In this document: in pieces, positions 1 through 11,835 of the stretch
How the letters are laid out: each line of letters opens with the position of its first letter
Numbering within the stretch: the stretch's first letter is position 1
NCBI GenBank assembly: GCA_963969395.1
Contig: OZ017795.1
Location: 992,001 to 1,056,000 of the forward strand
DNA length: 64,000 bases
Reading direction: 5' to 3'
DNA from: Pseudoscleropodium purum
Taxonomy: Eukaryota; Streptophyta; Bryopsida; Hypnales; Brachytheciaceae
Notes under the pieces: generated by a model
Database searches by the model: none
Told to the model about the DNA's origin: nothing
The model's input: only the letters and a program-made list of their open reading frames with translations
Translations under genes and position numbers: made by a program

Positions 1-221
1 CCCTAATGTACATGGGTCAAGTTTGTACTAATAGGACTTCTCGTTTTCAGTCAAATAGAATCTTCAAAGTTTGCTCCCTTCACCTTTGGATTAGGTAAAT
101 TGGGCTTTATTTTCAAATTCTTGGCATTAGATAATTTGTCATGTATAGAGTATTGTACGAGAAAATGAAAAAGTCAACATCAAGCCATCCCTTTAAGTTA
201 GTTAAATTTTATTTTGTTTTG

Positions 222-782
222 CTTTGTTTTATTTGTTATATTGAGGTCTCCTAGATCATAGGTCCCCTAGCATGGTTGTCACATTGGAGAGATTACTATT
301 CATTTCACGTCCTATAGGACGTGAAATGAATAGTAATCTCTCCAATGTGACAACCATGTCCCCCAGTCACGTTCTTCATACCATCAAAAAGGCCTTCGTG
401 AAGAAAGATGTGTGGACTTGGTTTTGTGGCATTCCAAATTTCAATGTGAAAATTATTGATTTTTGAAGTTTTTATGAATAAAAAATTAGAATATTACTTT
501 TATTTTTGTTCCAACTATGACAACGGCAAGGGGCACACTAGTGCATATCTTATCTTAGATTGTTTGTTTGTTTTATTTGTTATGTTGAAATCTCCTCAAC
601 CATGAGTCCCCCATGTACGGTTGTGTTTTTAGTTCTATTGGAAAGCCCTCACTGAGGAGGGGTGCACTGGCTTAGATTCATGGCGTTTGGACTCATAGTG
701 TGAAAAGTTATTGAATTTTGAAATTTTCTATATGAATTAGAAAATTAGAAAATTACTTTTATTTGGACTGCGCCAAATGCAC
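222..782 (+). repeat. Tandem pair of a dispersed repeat family (copies B and A)
   Basis: Two adjacent copies, about 222-560 and 561-782, share an ordered set of landmarks: a T-rich TTTGTTATRTTGA start, a TCCTC..AGTCCCC block, GTGAAAAGTTATTGA-like, then ATTAGAAAATTACTTTTATTT, and in the first copy a CACTAGTGCAT end. The same landmarks recur at 25.17-25.48 kb and 42.25-42.44 kb on the opposite strand. The first copy is longer because it contains the 88-bp palindrome. No coding capacity is seen. The class is unknown; it is not an obvious LTR or MITE. Confidence 0.6.
271..358. repeat. 88-bp perfect palindrome
   Basis: The sequence from CATGGTTGTCACATTGG to its exact reverse complement forms a spacer-free perfect palindrome centred between bases 314 and 315 (centre CCTATAGG). 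It sits inside the first copy of the dispersed repeat. It could extrude as a cruciform, or give a fully paired hairpin if transcribed. A small foldback insertion or a fold-over duplication are possible origins. An assembly or PCR fold-back artefact cannot be excluded from sequence alone. Confidence 0.9.
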
Positions 783-2557
783 AGGGCGCTCTGGTCCACA
801 TGAGGAGACCGAAAACTGCACCTGACGCAATTCAACACTAGATTTCTACGATTTCTGAAGACCAATGTTCGATCATGCTGGGCAGTCCGTATGAAACTGA
901 TGGCGCTCCTTAAAACTGTTTTAAATGCATGAACTTCGACACTCAATCTTGCCGTTCATGGCCGCCTGCAGTTGGTGAAGAATGCCCGCCTGCAGATGAT
1001 CTATTTCCAGAGATTCCAACCATGGCAGCCCGCATGTCAGGAGTGGCTGCGAATCGTCCACTAGGCCTTCAATGGGCCTTAGGAACTCATGTTCGACGAA
1101 CTTTACAGTCACCGAAATATTCGATACCAGGAAATCAGGGATCGATCGACGATCGAGAACCCCGTCCGCCTTCCGCCAGCGAGCGTCATGAGTTAGGGTT
1201 TGTTTTTGGACGAGTTTCTCAGGGGATCCATGACACCGCAACTAATTAAACCACGCAAAGACTGACGGACCCAGAGAATCAAAGTGGATTGATTCACCCG
1301 AAAGACCCCAAGTTACAAGAGGTCAGGAATATACTGTAGACGTCCTCATCATTCTCCATTTAGCTACTGTACTGAGCGCACTGTGGATCCGGTCACTTTT
1401 GCCTGCCAATGCGGATCGAGCACCGGCAGCCAATGAGAGGAATCCGTGGTCCACATTCGGGGGGGACAGGTGTGGTTCAAGGAACTGATAAATGATTTTT
1501 GACCACATGTACAGTGCGATACTTTGCTATTCTCACACCGGAGTCTGGCGAAAATGAGCTGGTCAAGGAGATGTCTGCGTTCCACTTGACGGAAATATTC
1601 GCTGCTTAAATTTATTAAGAAACAAGTGGCAAAGGACGTACACCGTTGAAGGTTATTGGTACTGACTGGCAGCTTTCCCGGACGATTGTGGGATCTCGCT
1701 TGCTTTTAGACAACACTGTGGGTAGATCTGGGACTTGGAAGTATATCGGTACCGTACAGAGCTGGAGAAGGGTATCGTTTGTGTTGAGTGTTCAGACCTA
1801 CTGTGGCATTGCACTGCTCCTGCTCCTGATTTCGTAGAAGACGTCGATCTCTTCATGTAAGGTCGGAATCATTTTTGACTAAACGTTAATTTTCGACTTC
1901 CTCTACATTGAATTTTTTTCCGTAGAGACTGATGAGGGCTTCATCTTTCCGTTGCTGGGAACCGTCATTTCCGAGGATCTGAAGCTTGAGAGTTTTGCAC
2001 TCGCTATCGGTGCTGTTGCGATCCTTACTTCGTGCATTGACAAGACGGAGGATATTATTGAATATACTTTCATAATTTAGTTGCATTTCTAAAACATGTT
2101 TAGGGATCTGAAATCATCGACTCCGTTGTACATTTTCTAGGTATACTAACTTCTCTGGGAGCGTCATAAAGTTTCCTTCTGGTCTGCAATGCCACGCTGA
2201 GATATTATTGCTTGGAATGTAGCGATCTTTCTAGCTTCTACCTGGAATGACCTACCTCTGGCAAGTCTTGAGGTCTTCAAGTTGTTTAATGCCTCGAGCA
2301 TGTTCCTGCAGATACTCTTCCAGGTGCATACTCGATTTTGAACTCGAAGGTCGCTTGCGCCATTGCATCGCACATGTAAGCAATGCCATTTCACAAGCTG
2401 GCTATGGCTATTACCTGCTAGGGTTTCTGAACTAGTGTGACTCACAATTGAACTTTTCAAGAATTTTTGGTATTGCAAAATGAATTCAATGTATCGATAT
2501 TGCGTACGTAAACTTTGTATTAAACCCACACTGCATTGTTTGTTCTCTCCATTGCAG
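783..2557. other. Intergenic / upstream region of the phytocyanin gene
   Basis: No gene could be recognised here. The composition is less AT-rich than most intergenic DNA in the window and there are short open frames on both strands (for example 929-1249 on + and 921-1241 on -), none with a known motif. A pyrimidine-rich tract ending in an AG at 2556-2557 looks like a splice acceptor, so the phytocyanin transcript may have a 5'-UTR intron whose donor lies in this stretch. Confidence 0.4.
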
Positions 2558-2576
2558 TACAAGAAATATTCAGAAG

Positions 2577-4417
2577 ATGATTTCGAGGTTAAACGTGACC
2601 GCATGGTCACGCAGCTCCGTCCTTGCCCAGGTCGTGCTCGTACTGGCGGTGATGGGTCTCATCAATCACGTGCAGTGCGCCAATTACACTGTGGGAGAAG
2701 GTTACGTAGAATCGGGTAATGGTTACACTTGGACGAACACGGTGGGTGGATTGCTGAAGCCTACGTTGCTGGAGGGTGCTTATCAGCAGTGGGCCAGTTC
2801 CGTGAAAGTGACCGCGGGCGACATACTGAGTAAGCGACTTTTGCTACAGATCCTTTGCAATCATCAGAAGTTTTCCTCTTTCAATGGTTTTGGATTTCTT
2901 GCTTACAGGCAACTGGTCACATTCCAAGTCAAATGGCTGCTCAAAAGTTCTAGATTGTACTGCATCAAACCGTTCAACCCTATTTTGTACAGAAGCTTCG
3001 AAACTTACTGTCATTGTGAAAATGCATCCAATAGGTGTTTCTTTCGCTTCGAAGATAATTGGTATACATCACCCATAATCGTTGATACAGTCATAATCTC
3101 CTTCGTTAATGGCAGAATCTGAAGGGATTGCACTTTCCGCATGACCCCTCTGGAACCTGAGTTCAATATATTCCAATCCTATTCTTTTAGGGCTTTGTGC
3201 ATTTTAATATCACAATTTCCGCACTCTGAAATAGGCCAATTTTACGGAATATAAGGTCCTATCATAAATATGCTTTAAAATATAATGTCACGAACTGCCA
3301 ATCTTTCGATAGTGAAGTGCAATGAGCTCGTAAAACTAGAACTGGTCTACATGTGTCTGAAGTTACACTTGGGTCTTGATTAAGATACCAATCGTCCAAA
3401 TTCTTTATAACGAATTTTGCCATTCTAAGGAATATGAGAATCCAACCTGATCATTAGTTCTCATCGCTATTGGCTGGACGTGTGCCTGCAGCTTTCAATT
3501 ACCCATTGGGATCACATACCGTCTTCCTGGTGAGCACCGAGGTCGCCTTCACTCAATGCGACTTCACAGGAGCAGTCCAAGTTCAAGATGGATCTCCAAC
3601 TACTGTAAGAATTCACTTTCGAACCCTGTCCTCATTGTATGTAGGCTCCCAATGAATGTGTTCATTGCGATTGGGAATTTCCGCCTCCAGTTTTTTGTCG
3701 AATGCCGGAAGACACCGGAACATTCAGTTCTCCTCACACCAATGCCGAGAGGAGGATTTGTGAACTGCAATGGTGAGCTAATGTTGCATTGCGTTTCTTT
3801 TCTGGACAGTACACGATCAAGTCAACAGATACCGCGCTTTACTTTGTGTGCAATATTCCTGGACATTGCCTGCAAGGTGGCCAGAAAGTGAAAGTGACAC
3901 CTGTGGTGAGTATCCACGACGGCCTCTCTTCAGTTTTAAACTTCTGTGAGTGGATACAACTATTATTATGATGCCATGTGTTGTGAGGTTCGAGTGAGCT
4001 GCGCTCTTCAATGACACATAGGTCGCCGGGCTTCTTTTAGAGCCCACGCTTAATGGATGGGACTTCAATTTTGATACGTTGCAATGATTCAGAGCTTTAA
4101 ATTTGTGACATTCAACTGAAAGAGCTCTAAAATGCACGACTACTATAAATTCTGTTCCAGGGCACCGCCTTGAGAACTTCCAATGTTCTGAATTTCCGCC
4201 ATTGACCTTGCAGAAGAGTGTAGTTAACAGAGTATTTATCATACTTTGTTTCCACTTACACTGCGGCTTCTTTTGAGTGCAGGGTACGAGCACAGTCTCA
4301 CCTCCTACAGGGTCGACAACAAATAATGCACCACATCTATCGACTCTCAGCGGCGTGACGACTGTGTTACTCCTTATCATATCTACTTTGTACTTGGCTA
4401 GTTCTCTAATTCTTTAG
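2577..4417 (+). CDS. Phytocyanin (stellacyanin-like blue-copper protein), probably GPI-anchored
   Basis: Four coding exons with consistent phase: 2577-2829, 3492-3604, 3810-3905, 4283-4417, giving 198 residues. Residues 1-35 form a signal peptide ending VQCA. The plastocyanin-like domain follows, with copper ligands His93 (GSHTV), Cys136 and His141 (FVCNIPGHC), and a probable Cys107-Cys142 disulfide. The axial position is Gln-like (GGQK, Gln147), as in stellacyanins, but one residue further from the His than the usual HCxxG[MQ]K spacing. The tail is Ser/Thr/Pro-rich followed by a hydrophobic C-terminus (LLLIISTLYLASSLIL), typical of GPI attachment. Phytocyanins are extracellular electron-transfer or cell-wall/membrane proteins of plants; the specific role here is unknown. 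The start was chosen because it gives the signal peptide and directly follows a likely UTR splice acceptor. Pieces of introns 1 and 3 are duplicated at 24.7 kb. Confidence 0.88.
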
Positions 4418-4869
4418 AATTACACATGGTCTAGAAAAACCTATTTGTATGAATCATGAATTCTAATTAGTTCTGCAAGGGGGATTAGGAGGTGCAGTAT
4501 TTTAGTTTTAGCGACATCACTGTGTATTATAAACTGTTTGATAAGCACCGTCTCCGATCCCCTGGAGTTGCACCCTGATATCCCAGTTCATTGTTTCCGA
4601 ACGTTGAATACATGACCTACCAATTCTTATCATATTCCATGTGGCTATCAGCCCGTGTTCTGAAAGGAAACGATCGACCGATTACTCAGGAGTAAAGGGT
4701 GATTGTTTTCACAGCCATTTGCAGAACTCACAATCATCTAGTTTTTGCTTTATCTTGAAGAACGAAACCTGATGCTTGAAGTATTTTAGTCATATGAATA
4801 CTACTCAGTTGGGATTAGGGTTTCGTTTTACCTCCTCAACAGAGAAGGATTGATACAGGATGGTAATAT

Positions 4870-5206
4870 CACTACAAGAGAATGTAGAGTTTGGAATACT
4901 TTTTGCAATGGTTTTGCAATGCCCACGAATTTTGTTTCAATGACTTTGCAATGGTCTAATATAAAGTATTGCACTGTGTTTGCAATGGTTTAGAATTTGC
5001 ACTAGTTTAGAAATATAATAGCATGGATTCAGTGTCCAATACTTTTATATTGAATTAATCATAACTTAGCAACTGTTTCGCAATGGGTTCACAATGCATT
5101 ATTTCTTTTCCGAGATCCAAACTAAGTTTTGTTACACATTGTTCCATTGCAAAACCATTGCAAATGCTTTGCTATTGTGTTGCAGTCACTGCTTTCTGTT
5201 GTAGTG
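4870..5206. mobile_element. Non-autonomous CACTA-type element (337 bp)
   Basis: It begins CACTACAAGAGAA and ends with the near-complement TTTCTGTTGTAGTG, the hallmark ends of CACTA (En/Spm) transposons. Subterminal direct copies of a TTTGCAATGGT-like motif lie at the left and inverted copies (CCATTGCAAA) at the right, as expected of CACTA transposase-binding repeats. No open frame is present. The flanks (TAT / ATA) do not give a clean 3-bp duplication. Confidence 0.78.
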
Positions 5207-5279
5207 ATATCGAGCAATGGTGGATGTTAGACGTTAAGTAATAGTATTTGTGAGCGAACTCAATGATCTTTTAGACTTA

Positions 5280-5640
5280 AGGTAGCAACATCCATAATTG
5301 TTATTGTACCCAAAACTAGCTAGTAGAGTGCCCTTAAATCGTCTCCAAAAGTACCTTGAAACTATCACCCATTCTTAATTGTAACTGGTAGACTTTGAAT
5401 TTTTTAGATTTTGTTGTGAAAATCAAGGTAGATTTACTAAAGTGCGGTTTAGGGTGCCCTAATGAGTTCTACTTTGAAAATTTATAGAAATTAGATGCCT
5501 TGTCCAAAAATTCTATTTTTTTTTAAATTCATAATTTTCAATTGCTAATACTATAGAAATATTTTTCTAAAAGAAGATGCCTTTAACTTTACTAAATTGC
5601 TTATTTTGATGGTTATGGGTGTTGCTACCTTAATCCTTGA
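5280..5640. mobile_element. Stowaway-like MITE (361 bp)
   Basis: Terminal inverted repeats AGGTAGCAACA(T/C)CCATAA of 18 bp with one mismatch are flanked on both sides by TA, the target duplication of Tc1/mariner-superfamily elements. It has no coding capacity and an AT-rich interior. It is one of several TA-flanked inverted-repeat elements in this window, with unrelated termini. Confidence 0.7.
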
Positions 5641-6906
5641 ATGCCTCAAGGGCTTTGGGGTTTTTGAAAATATCATTACTTTTGAAGTGTTATAGGTCTA
5701 AATGTCACTAAGGTATAGAAATCTCAATTGTACAATCTTGTAGTATACGTGTTGTAGATGCCATGAATAAAATTTGGAGTCATTTGGCCACATAGATTGC
5801 AAGATTAAAATGTTTTAGTGTTGAAAAAGGATGTTGTAATTTTCCTAGCAACACATTTGGAGGTGAAATTCAAATTCTAAATCTACTCAAATGAAAAAAC
5901 TTTAAACTATAAAGTGCTTCAAAACTAACGTACAAATACATTGGTGAAAGTAAATATCATTCAATTGACTTATATGTTTGCAAAATGATTTTGAAATGTC
6001 AAAAAGTTGCAAGAAAAGTTGTATAAACACAAATGAAGTTGAACCTCTTTCTATTAAAATGCTTTTTAGTCACTCATAACTTCTTGGTTTGATATAAAAA
6101 TTTAACCACATAAAACAACTAGACTATTATTTGCAACCCTAAAAATTTATTGGAAATGGCCACTATATGAAGAAAAAAATAGCTATGAAAGTTTACTGTA
6201 ATTTAAAAATGTCCAGATTTTGAACTTCAACTTGCTCTCAAACATTCAAAACAACTTTGAATGGCATGAAAAAATTTACCACAACAACTAGACTTCAAGG
6301 AAAACATAACCCAACAAATTTTTATTCAAAACAAACATTGGATGAAAGAGATACAAGCCCCCAAAGTTGCAGCCATCAAAATGCAATTTGGTGAACTCAA
6401 ATTGAACTTGTAAACTTTGAATGGCTTTCGAAAAATTATTATAGCTTGTACAAATCTGAAAACTTTACCACAGAAATTAGAAGAGAGAGCTCAAATTTCC
6501 CAACAAGTTTTTATTGAATTTAGACATTAGATGTAGAAGTTACTTCACTTCAAATTGGACTTCTAGACTATGTAAGGACACTTTTGGTCCTTAGGGCCCT
6601 TTGGGGTTAAGCATTTTTCATGATCAAGCATTTTCTACACTCCTATGCAGTCTGGTACAATTTTTAGCACAATTTCTTTTGTGAAATGAAATGCTTGTGG
6701 AATGAGGCATACCTTAATCATGAGTTTCCACATTGGCATAGTTGATACTTTTTTTTTTATTATACACATGATGTATGATAAGTGAATTTGAAGGACACTA
6801 GATGGTTCAAATTGATGTTTTCAATAAAATAAAATAAAATATTTTATTTTTATTAAATATTCTAATTAAATACTCTAAATACATGTTATTGGAAGCAAAG
6901 ATGGGG
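5641..6906. other. AT-rich intergenic DNA
   Basis: No gene, clear inverted repeat or tandem array seen. Short phrases about aligned A/T runs and TTGAA-type words recur, in the style of old transposon-derived DNA (compare 50.4-51.4 kb), but no boundaries can be set. Confidence 0.5.
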
Positions 6907-7161
6907 AATTATGTTAAAATGGCGGTATTTTTTTTAAATGGTGGGAAACTATTTTGGCAGAAGGTTGAAAATCTCACTACAAAAATGGGATTGTTTTTGG
7001 AAAAAAGATGGAGTTGTAAATTTTGTTGGATTTGTGAGTGGTTTGGCATGCCTACACCTTCCATGCACACATAGGGCAGTGTTTTGTGACCCCATGTGGT
7101 AGAAAACTCTCTTTTGCCATTGTACAAATGGCATCTGGAGTATTGCCATTTTAACGGAATT
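6907..7161. mobile_element. MITE, ATTAAAATGGC family copy 1 (255 bp)
   Basis: Its ends match as inverted repeats: AATTATGTTAAAATGGCGGTA at the left and the reverse complement AATTCCGTTAAAATGGCAATA at the right (4 mismatches in 21). The same core, TTAAAATGGC, forms the ends of copies at 7554-7679 and 14745-14916. Non-coding. Confidence 0.62.
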
Positions 7162-7553
7162 GCCTAAAAAGATAGTTTTGCACATTCTTATAGAATATTT
7201 ACATCTTGTTTAGAAACATATTCAATAATAGGTCCCTTGGCTCCAAATCTCCAATTCTCCAAAGCATTAACTCCTAATTCTTTAAAAGAGTAGGTATGTA
7301 AATTTTGAACAAATGAATGCAAATACATCCCTAGTATTCAAAAATATGATCTTTCATTTGTAGAATATTTTTTAGATTCTTGTATTAGTTATTTAACATT
7401 TATTTAATATATAGATTTTGAAGATTTTGCTTTGCAAAGATTTTATTATTCAATAGGTATTAGTAGGTCTAGCCTCAAAAAGTAATCCCAATTTTAGTTC
7501 AAAAAATGACCCTTCAAAAACCACTTGAATAAAAAGGCAAAACCAATATCTAT

Positions 7554-7679
7554 GGTGAATTTCATTAAAATGACATATGAAATCCACCACTTTTAAAATG
7601 GTTGGCTTGAACATCTAGGACGGATATAGATGTAAAACCGCTAAAGTTCCAAAATGCCGCCATTTTAATAAAATTTGCC
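7554..7679. mobile_element. MITE, ATTAAAATGGC family copy 2 (126 bp)
   Basis: Left end GGTGAATTTCATTAAAATG, right end reading on the other strand GGCAAATTTTATTAAAATGG. The interior shares a TCTAGGA..GGATAxA word with copy 3 at 14.8 kb, supporting common descent. Shortest and most diverged copy; non-coding. Confidence 0.55.
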
Positions 7680-8664
7680 ATATCTTCAAAATTCAGTCTA
7701 TGATTAGAATTTTATTTTGAACTGCAAAGCAAAAATTCTTGTGAAAACCACAAATATTCAATCTATTATCAATTTTAGAGGGAATCTTCAATTTTGGACT
7801 TTAAATTTTATTAAAAAATATTTGTTTGTTTACTAGTTAGTCTAAAATTGTAGATATGATCTATGAATATATTTTACAACAATTGTTTGAGGGTTGTCAT
7901 TAAATCATTTTTCTAAGTTGCATTAAATATTTACATCTTGACAATTTAGGAAATCTAAACTACTAATTCCTTTCTTCTTTAAGAGGTTAAAAGCCTAATA
8001 AGACCACTTTGGAATTTTGAGAATTTATGCACCTTCTTTTGATTTTATGTTATCAAAGTTTTGCATGAAATTTCCTAATCATCATATTCTATATGTAAAA
8101 CTTGATCAACATCATTCTTATTGATAAGTATTGCAAAAATTAAAAGTTTTTTTTAATGATTTCTATGTCACATAAGGAAACTAAAAGCATATTAAATGAG
8201 AGATAAATAAATAAATTTTATTAAATTGAATAGATTGATAACTATACAAAATTCTTTGCACCATTTAAGTCCATTGAATGAGATGAAAGACCTAGAGATT
8301 TTGATTTTGTTGGCCAAAAAGGTTGAAAACAACGAATATGGTCATTTACTTATAAACATTTCTTTCAAAATGATATATTTTTTTTCTCCAATCAACTCAA
8401 TATCAAAAAAATAAGGAAATATTGCATGCAATCAAAACAAAAATATATAGCTTCTTATTAGGAAAATTAGGAAAGAAGCTTTTCTTAACTTTTTTAATCC
8501 TAGTATGGTTCGATTGTGTCAATTTATTACTACATGCTACTTCAAATTGAAATCTCTCTATGACCTAATACAAACATTTGTACTCCAAATAAGCTACCAT
8601 ATTGAGATACAATGTAATACTATTAACACAATCATCTAAAAGGTCTTACCATTGAGAGGATAAA
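7680..8664. other. AT-rich intergenic DNA left of the chromovirus
   Basis: No gene or structured repeat recognised. The last five bases (ATAAA, 8660-8664) are the left target-site duplication of the adjacent retrotransposon. Confidence 0.5.
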
Positions 8665-9068
8665 TGTTACGGCACCAGACCTGGGCTGGGATCGTTGTCG
8701 TTACTCCACCCTGCTCCTAGATTCGATCATGGTGGGACCCCATCGTGTTGTGGATCCTCGGTCCGATCAGCTCCAGGTTCACTCCCGTCCTTCAACCACC
8801 CTCCAATCAACCCATGATTGTCGATACTCTACTTCACCTACGATCAGATCCTTGCATGCTTGGAAACGAGGAGATCAATACAAACACCGAGGCGAGAATA
8901 ATCAGGACAAACATGCGGTTCGGTTGTATTCCATAAAAGGTCGAGTGAGGAACAATCCCCCCTCATTGGGCATAAATAGGCCGGTTTGTGCAGTAAGGCT
9001 CAACTGCCATAACCACCCAGTATCTTGTGAAGTTCCCAAGTCTAGATTTACGATTTGAGGTCGTAACA
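8665..9068 (-). repeat. 3' LTR of the chromovirus
   Basis: This 404-bp LTR with TG..CA ends is the downstream copy relative to the minus-strand element. It is paired with 14126-14530 at roughly 92% identity by eye. It contains a TATA-like CATAAATAGG near 8971 on the plus strand, which may be fortuitous. Confidence 0.93.
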
Positions 9069-9081
9069 TTACCCCCCGTTA
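9069..9081 (-). promoter_or_regulatory. Polypurine tract of the chromovirus
   Basis: On the minus strand AACGGGGGGTAA lies immediately before the 3' LTR, the expected location and composition of the primer for plus-strand DNA synthesis. Confidence 0.75.
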
Positions 9082-9145
9082 GGTTCTAAGGAATTGTTTC
9101 AATTCTTTAGTTATCTAAAATGATCCGGGTCGTCGGAGCTGGTGC

Positions 9146-10330
9146 ATTAGGATGTAGCGTCTGGAGCATTTTTCAAATTCTCCATTAGTTCCCATGAGTT
9201 TTGTTCTTGGCTGTAGCCCTCCCATTCGACCAAGTACTGTAGCTTCCTCCATCAGCCTATTCTTTTCGAGTCCAAGATGCGATGAACCTCCCACTCCGTG
9301 TCCCCTTCTGAGGTGACGATCGGTGGTGGCCGATTGCACCTGCATTCTACAATTGTGTCTAGACGATACTGCTCCAATTGTGAAACGTGAAAAACATTGT
9401 GAATCTAGAGGGATGGTGGCAATTTTAATTTGTAAACGACATCCCAAATTTTTGATATCACTATGAAAGGACACAAGAATCTTGCAGCTAAGGCTTTTGA
9501 GGGAGCTATTGTGGTTATATTATCATGACATAGTAGCACTTTGTCGCCAATATTAAAAGATGGTTGTTCTTGAACATTTTTATCATACTATCTTTTAGCC
9601 TGTTCACTTGCTATTTGGATTAAAATTTTAACTTCCTCATAAATATCATGTAGTTGTTGAACCCTCTCCTCGGCGGCGGGAACCGTTGATGTTGTGGGTG
9701 TTGTGAAAGAGAAGAGAGGATTGTATCCGTAAGTTGCATAAAAAGGTGAGAAACCCGTAGCAGAATGTAATGAGTTATTGTATGCGAACTTAGCAATAGA
9801 TAAGAGGTCTGACCAATCGCTTTGTCTTCTACTTGTGAACATGCACAAGTATTGTTCCAATATCTGGTTCTCTCGTTCGGTCTGGCCGTCTGCTTGTGGG
9901 TGGAACGCGGTTGTTGGGGATGGGCGAATCCGTAGAAGTTCACATAACCACCTCATGAATTTGGACACAAAAACTGAGCCGCGGTCAGATATTATTTCTT
10001 CCGATATCCCATGGTATTTCCAAATATGGTGAAGGTATAGTGTGGCCGTTCCCTTGGCATCAATTGATTCATTAGTCAGAACAAAATGAGCAAGCTTCGT
10101 GTTTTTGTCGACCACAACTAGAATAGAGTCATAGCCTTGACTACTTGGCAATTTGACAATGAAGTCTGTTGTCACCCGTTTCCATGGTGATTCAGCTGCC
10201 GGAATGGGTTGCAAAAGCCTGTAGTGTCTATGGTGGGTTGGTTTAGAACGCTAGCACAAATTGCACCCATCGACATAGCGATGGATGTACCTTCTCATAG
10301 TAGGCCAAAAAAAATTTCGCGCCACAAGGT
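9146..10330 (-). pseudogene. Integrase and chromodomain remnant of the chromovirus
   Basis: The minus-strand frame shows a zinc-binding end (..DGCNLC), then the integrase core with catalytic Asp (VTTDFI), Asp (SDRGSVFVS) and Glu (GQTERENQILEQ), the C-terminal segment IHNVFHVSQLEQY, and a chromodomain (EWEVHRILDSKRI..QYLVEWEGYSQEQNSWE). In-frame stops interrupt it just after the core (9588), before IHNVF, and inside the chromodomain (9252-9254). The chromodomain in this family is thought to target insertion to particular chromatin. The copy cannot encode an intact protein. Confidence 0.9.
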
Positions 10331-10475
10331 CCACGGTTTTTGCTCTACCTTAGTGTCCTGCCGTCGACACGTCATGCCATGAGCATAAGATTTGTTGTTG
10401 TATTTCTTTGTCATGGGGGACAAATATCTTGTCACGGAAATAAAGGAGGCCATCTTGGAATTTGTATGACTCAAA

Positions 10476-11835
10476 CTAGCGACGAATATCAATAGGAGCC
10501 TTGTTTGATCCGGTTTTGAAAAATACTAGTATAGGTTGAAGAGTATCATCTTCCAGCATGGTTGTTTTAATGTTTGCAATAATACGTCTGTCATCCCAAA
10601 ACAATTCACAAGACTCCAACATTGCTAATTTCAACAATAGTTTAAAGTTATAATTTCCATCTTTCATAGAGTCACTTCTCTTGGAAAGCATGTCTGCTCT
10701 GCCGTTCAATACTCCTGATCTATGTTGGATGTGAAAATTAAATCCAGAGAGGAATTCAGACCAGCGTGCCTATCATCTATTCAACTGTTTTGTACTTAAA
10801 AAATATTTGAGATTTTTATGGTCGGATATCACTTTGATTTGATGGGGCAATCCTTCGAGGTAAACGCGCTAGTCTTGGAATGCTAATACAATGCTTAGTA
10901 GCTCTTTATTATGCATGTCATAATTTTGTTCAGTGGGAAACATTTTCGAACTGCGATATGCACAGGGGTGTATTTGGCCGTCTTCCCCTCTTTGGGACAA
11001 AATGCCGCCGGTTGCCATGTCTGAGGAATCCGTTTCAACAATAAATGGGTGGTCAAATTAGGATGAAGTAATATTGGTGCTTGTAAAAATCGAGACCGGA
11101 GTTCCTTAAATGAGTTATCGCAATCCATAGTCCAATTGAATTTAACATCTTTTTGTGTGAGTCTTGTAAGGGGGACCACAATTTTGGAATAACCATAAAT
11201 AAATCGGCGATAGAAATTTGAGAATCCTAAGAAAGCTTGGACCTCTTTCACTGTGGTTGGCATAGGCCAATCTTGGAGAGCTTGAATCTTATCGTGACAC
11301 ATTTCTAAACCTTTAGCTGTAACAATCATGCCCAAGAATTCTATTGACTGGCGATGAAATTCACATTTAGAGAGTTTTGCATAGAGGCCATAACGTTGTA
11401 ATCTTTGTAGAACTTCTCTCACCACTGTTTGATGCTCCTCTAAAGTTTTAGAAAATATGAGGATATCATCTAGGTAAATGACTACTAAAATATCAAGCAA
11501 GTCGCTAAAAATGTATTGCATGTGGGCCTGAATTGGGCTGGAGCATTAGTTAGCCCAAATGGCATGACTAGGTATTCGAAAAGGCCATAGCGGGTTTTAA
11601 AGGCTGTTTTGAACTCGTGGCCAGGGGCCATGCGTATTCTATAATACGCTTGCCTAACATCTAACTTAGTGAAAATAGTTGCCCCTACCAACCGATCTGT
11701 GAGGTCCGGAATTAAAGGTAATGGGTAGTGATTTTGTACCATGACCTTGTTGAGATTCCTGTAATCAATACATACTCGGATCAACCCATCCTTTTTCTTC
11801 GCAAAAACAATTGGTGCTGACACTAGGGATTTTGA
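10476..11835 (-). pseudogene. Reverse transcriptase / RNase H remnant of the chromovirus
   Basis: RT motifs are clear: [40 protein letters not shown], and the active-site YLDD (VIYLDDILIFS). The frame shifts near 11525 between the NAPAQF motif and the next helix. The RNase H part ([23 protein letters not shown]) is split by further stops. Frames for RT N-terminus continue from the linker at 11836-12207 (SPFDMKIEFKEGQEP, MSAAKLEELRRYLEENMGKGWIR), itself ending in a stop. Confidence 0.92.

Noticed and set aside
921..1249. Overlapping 106-codon frames on both strands
   Set aside because: No motif, no splice context, and mutually antisense; most likely chance in less AT-rich DNA.
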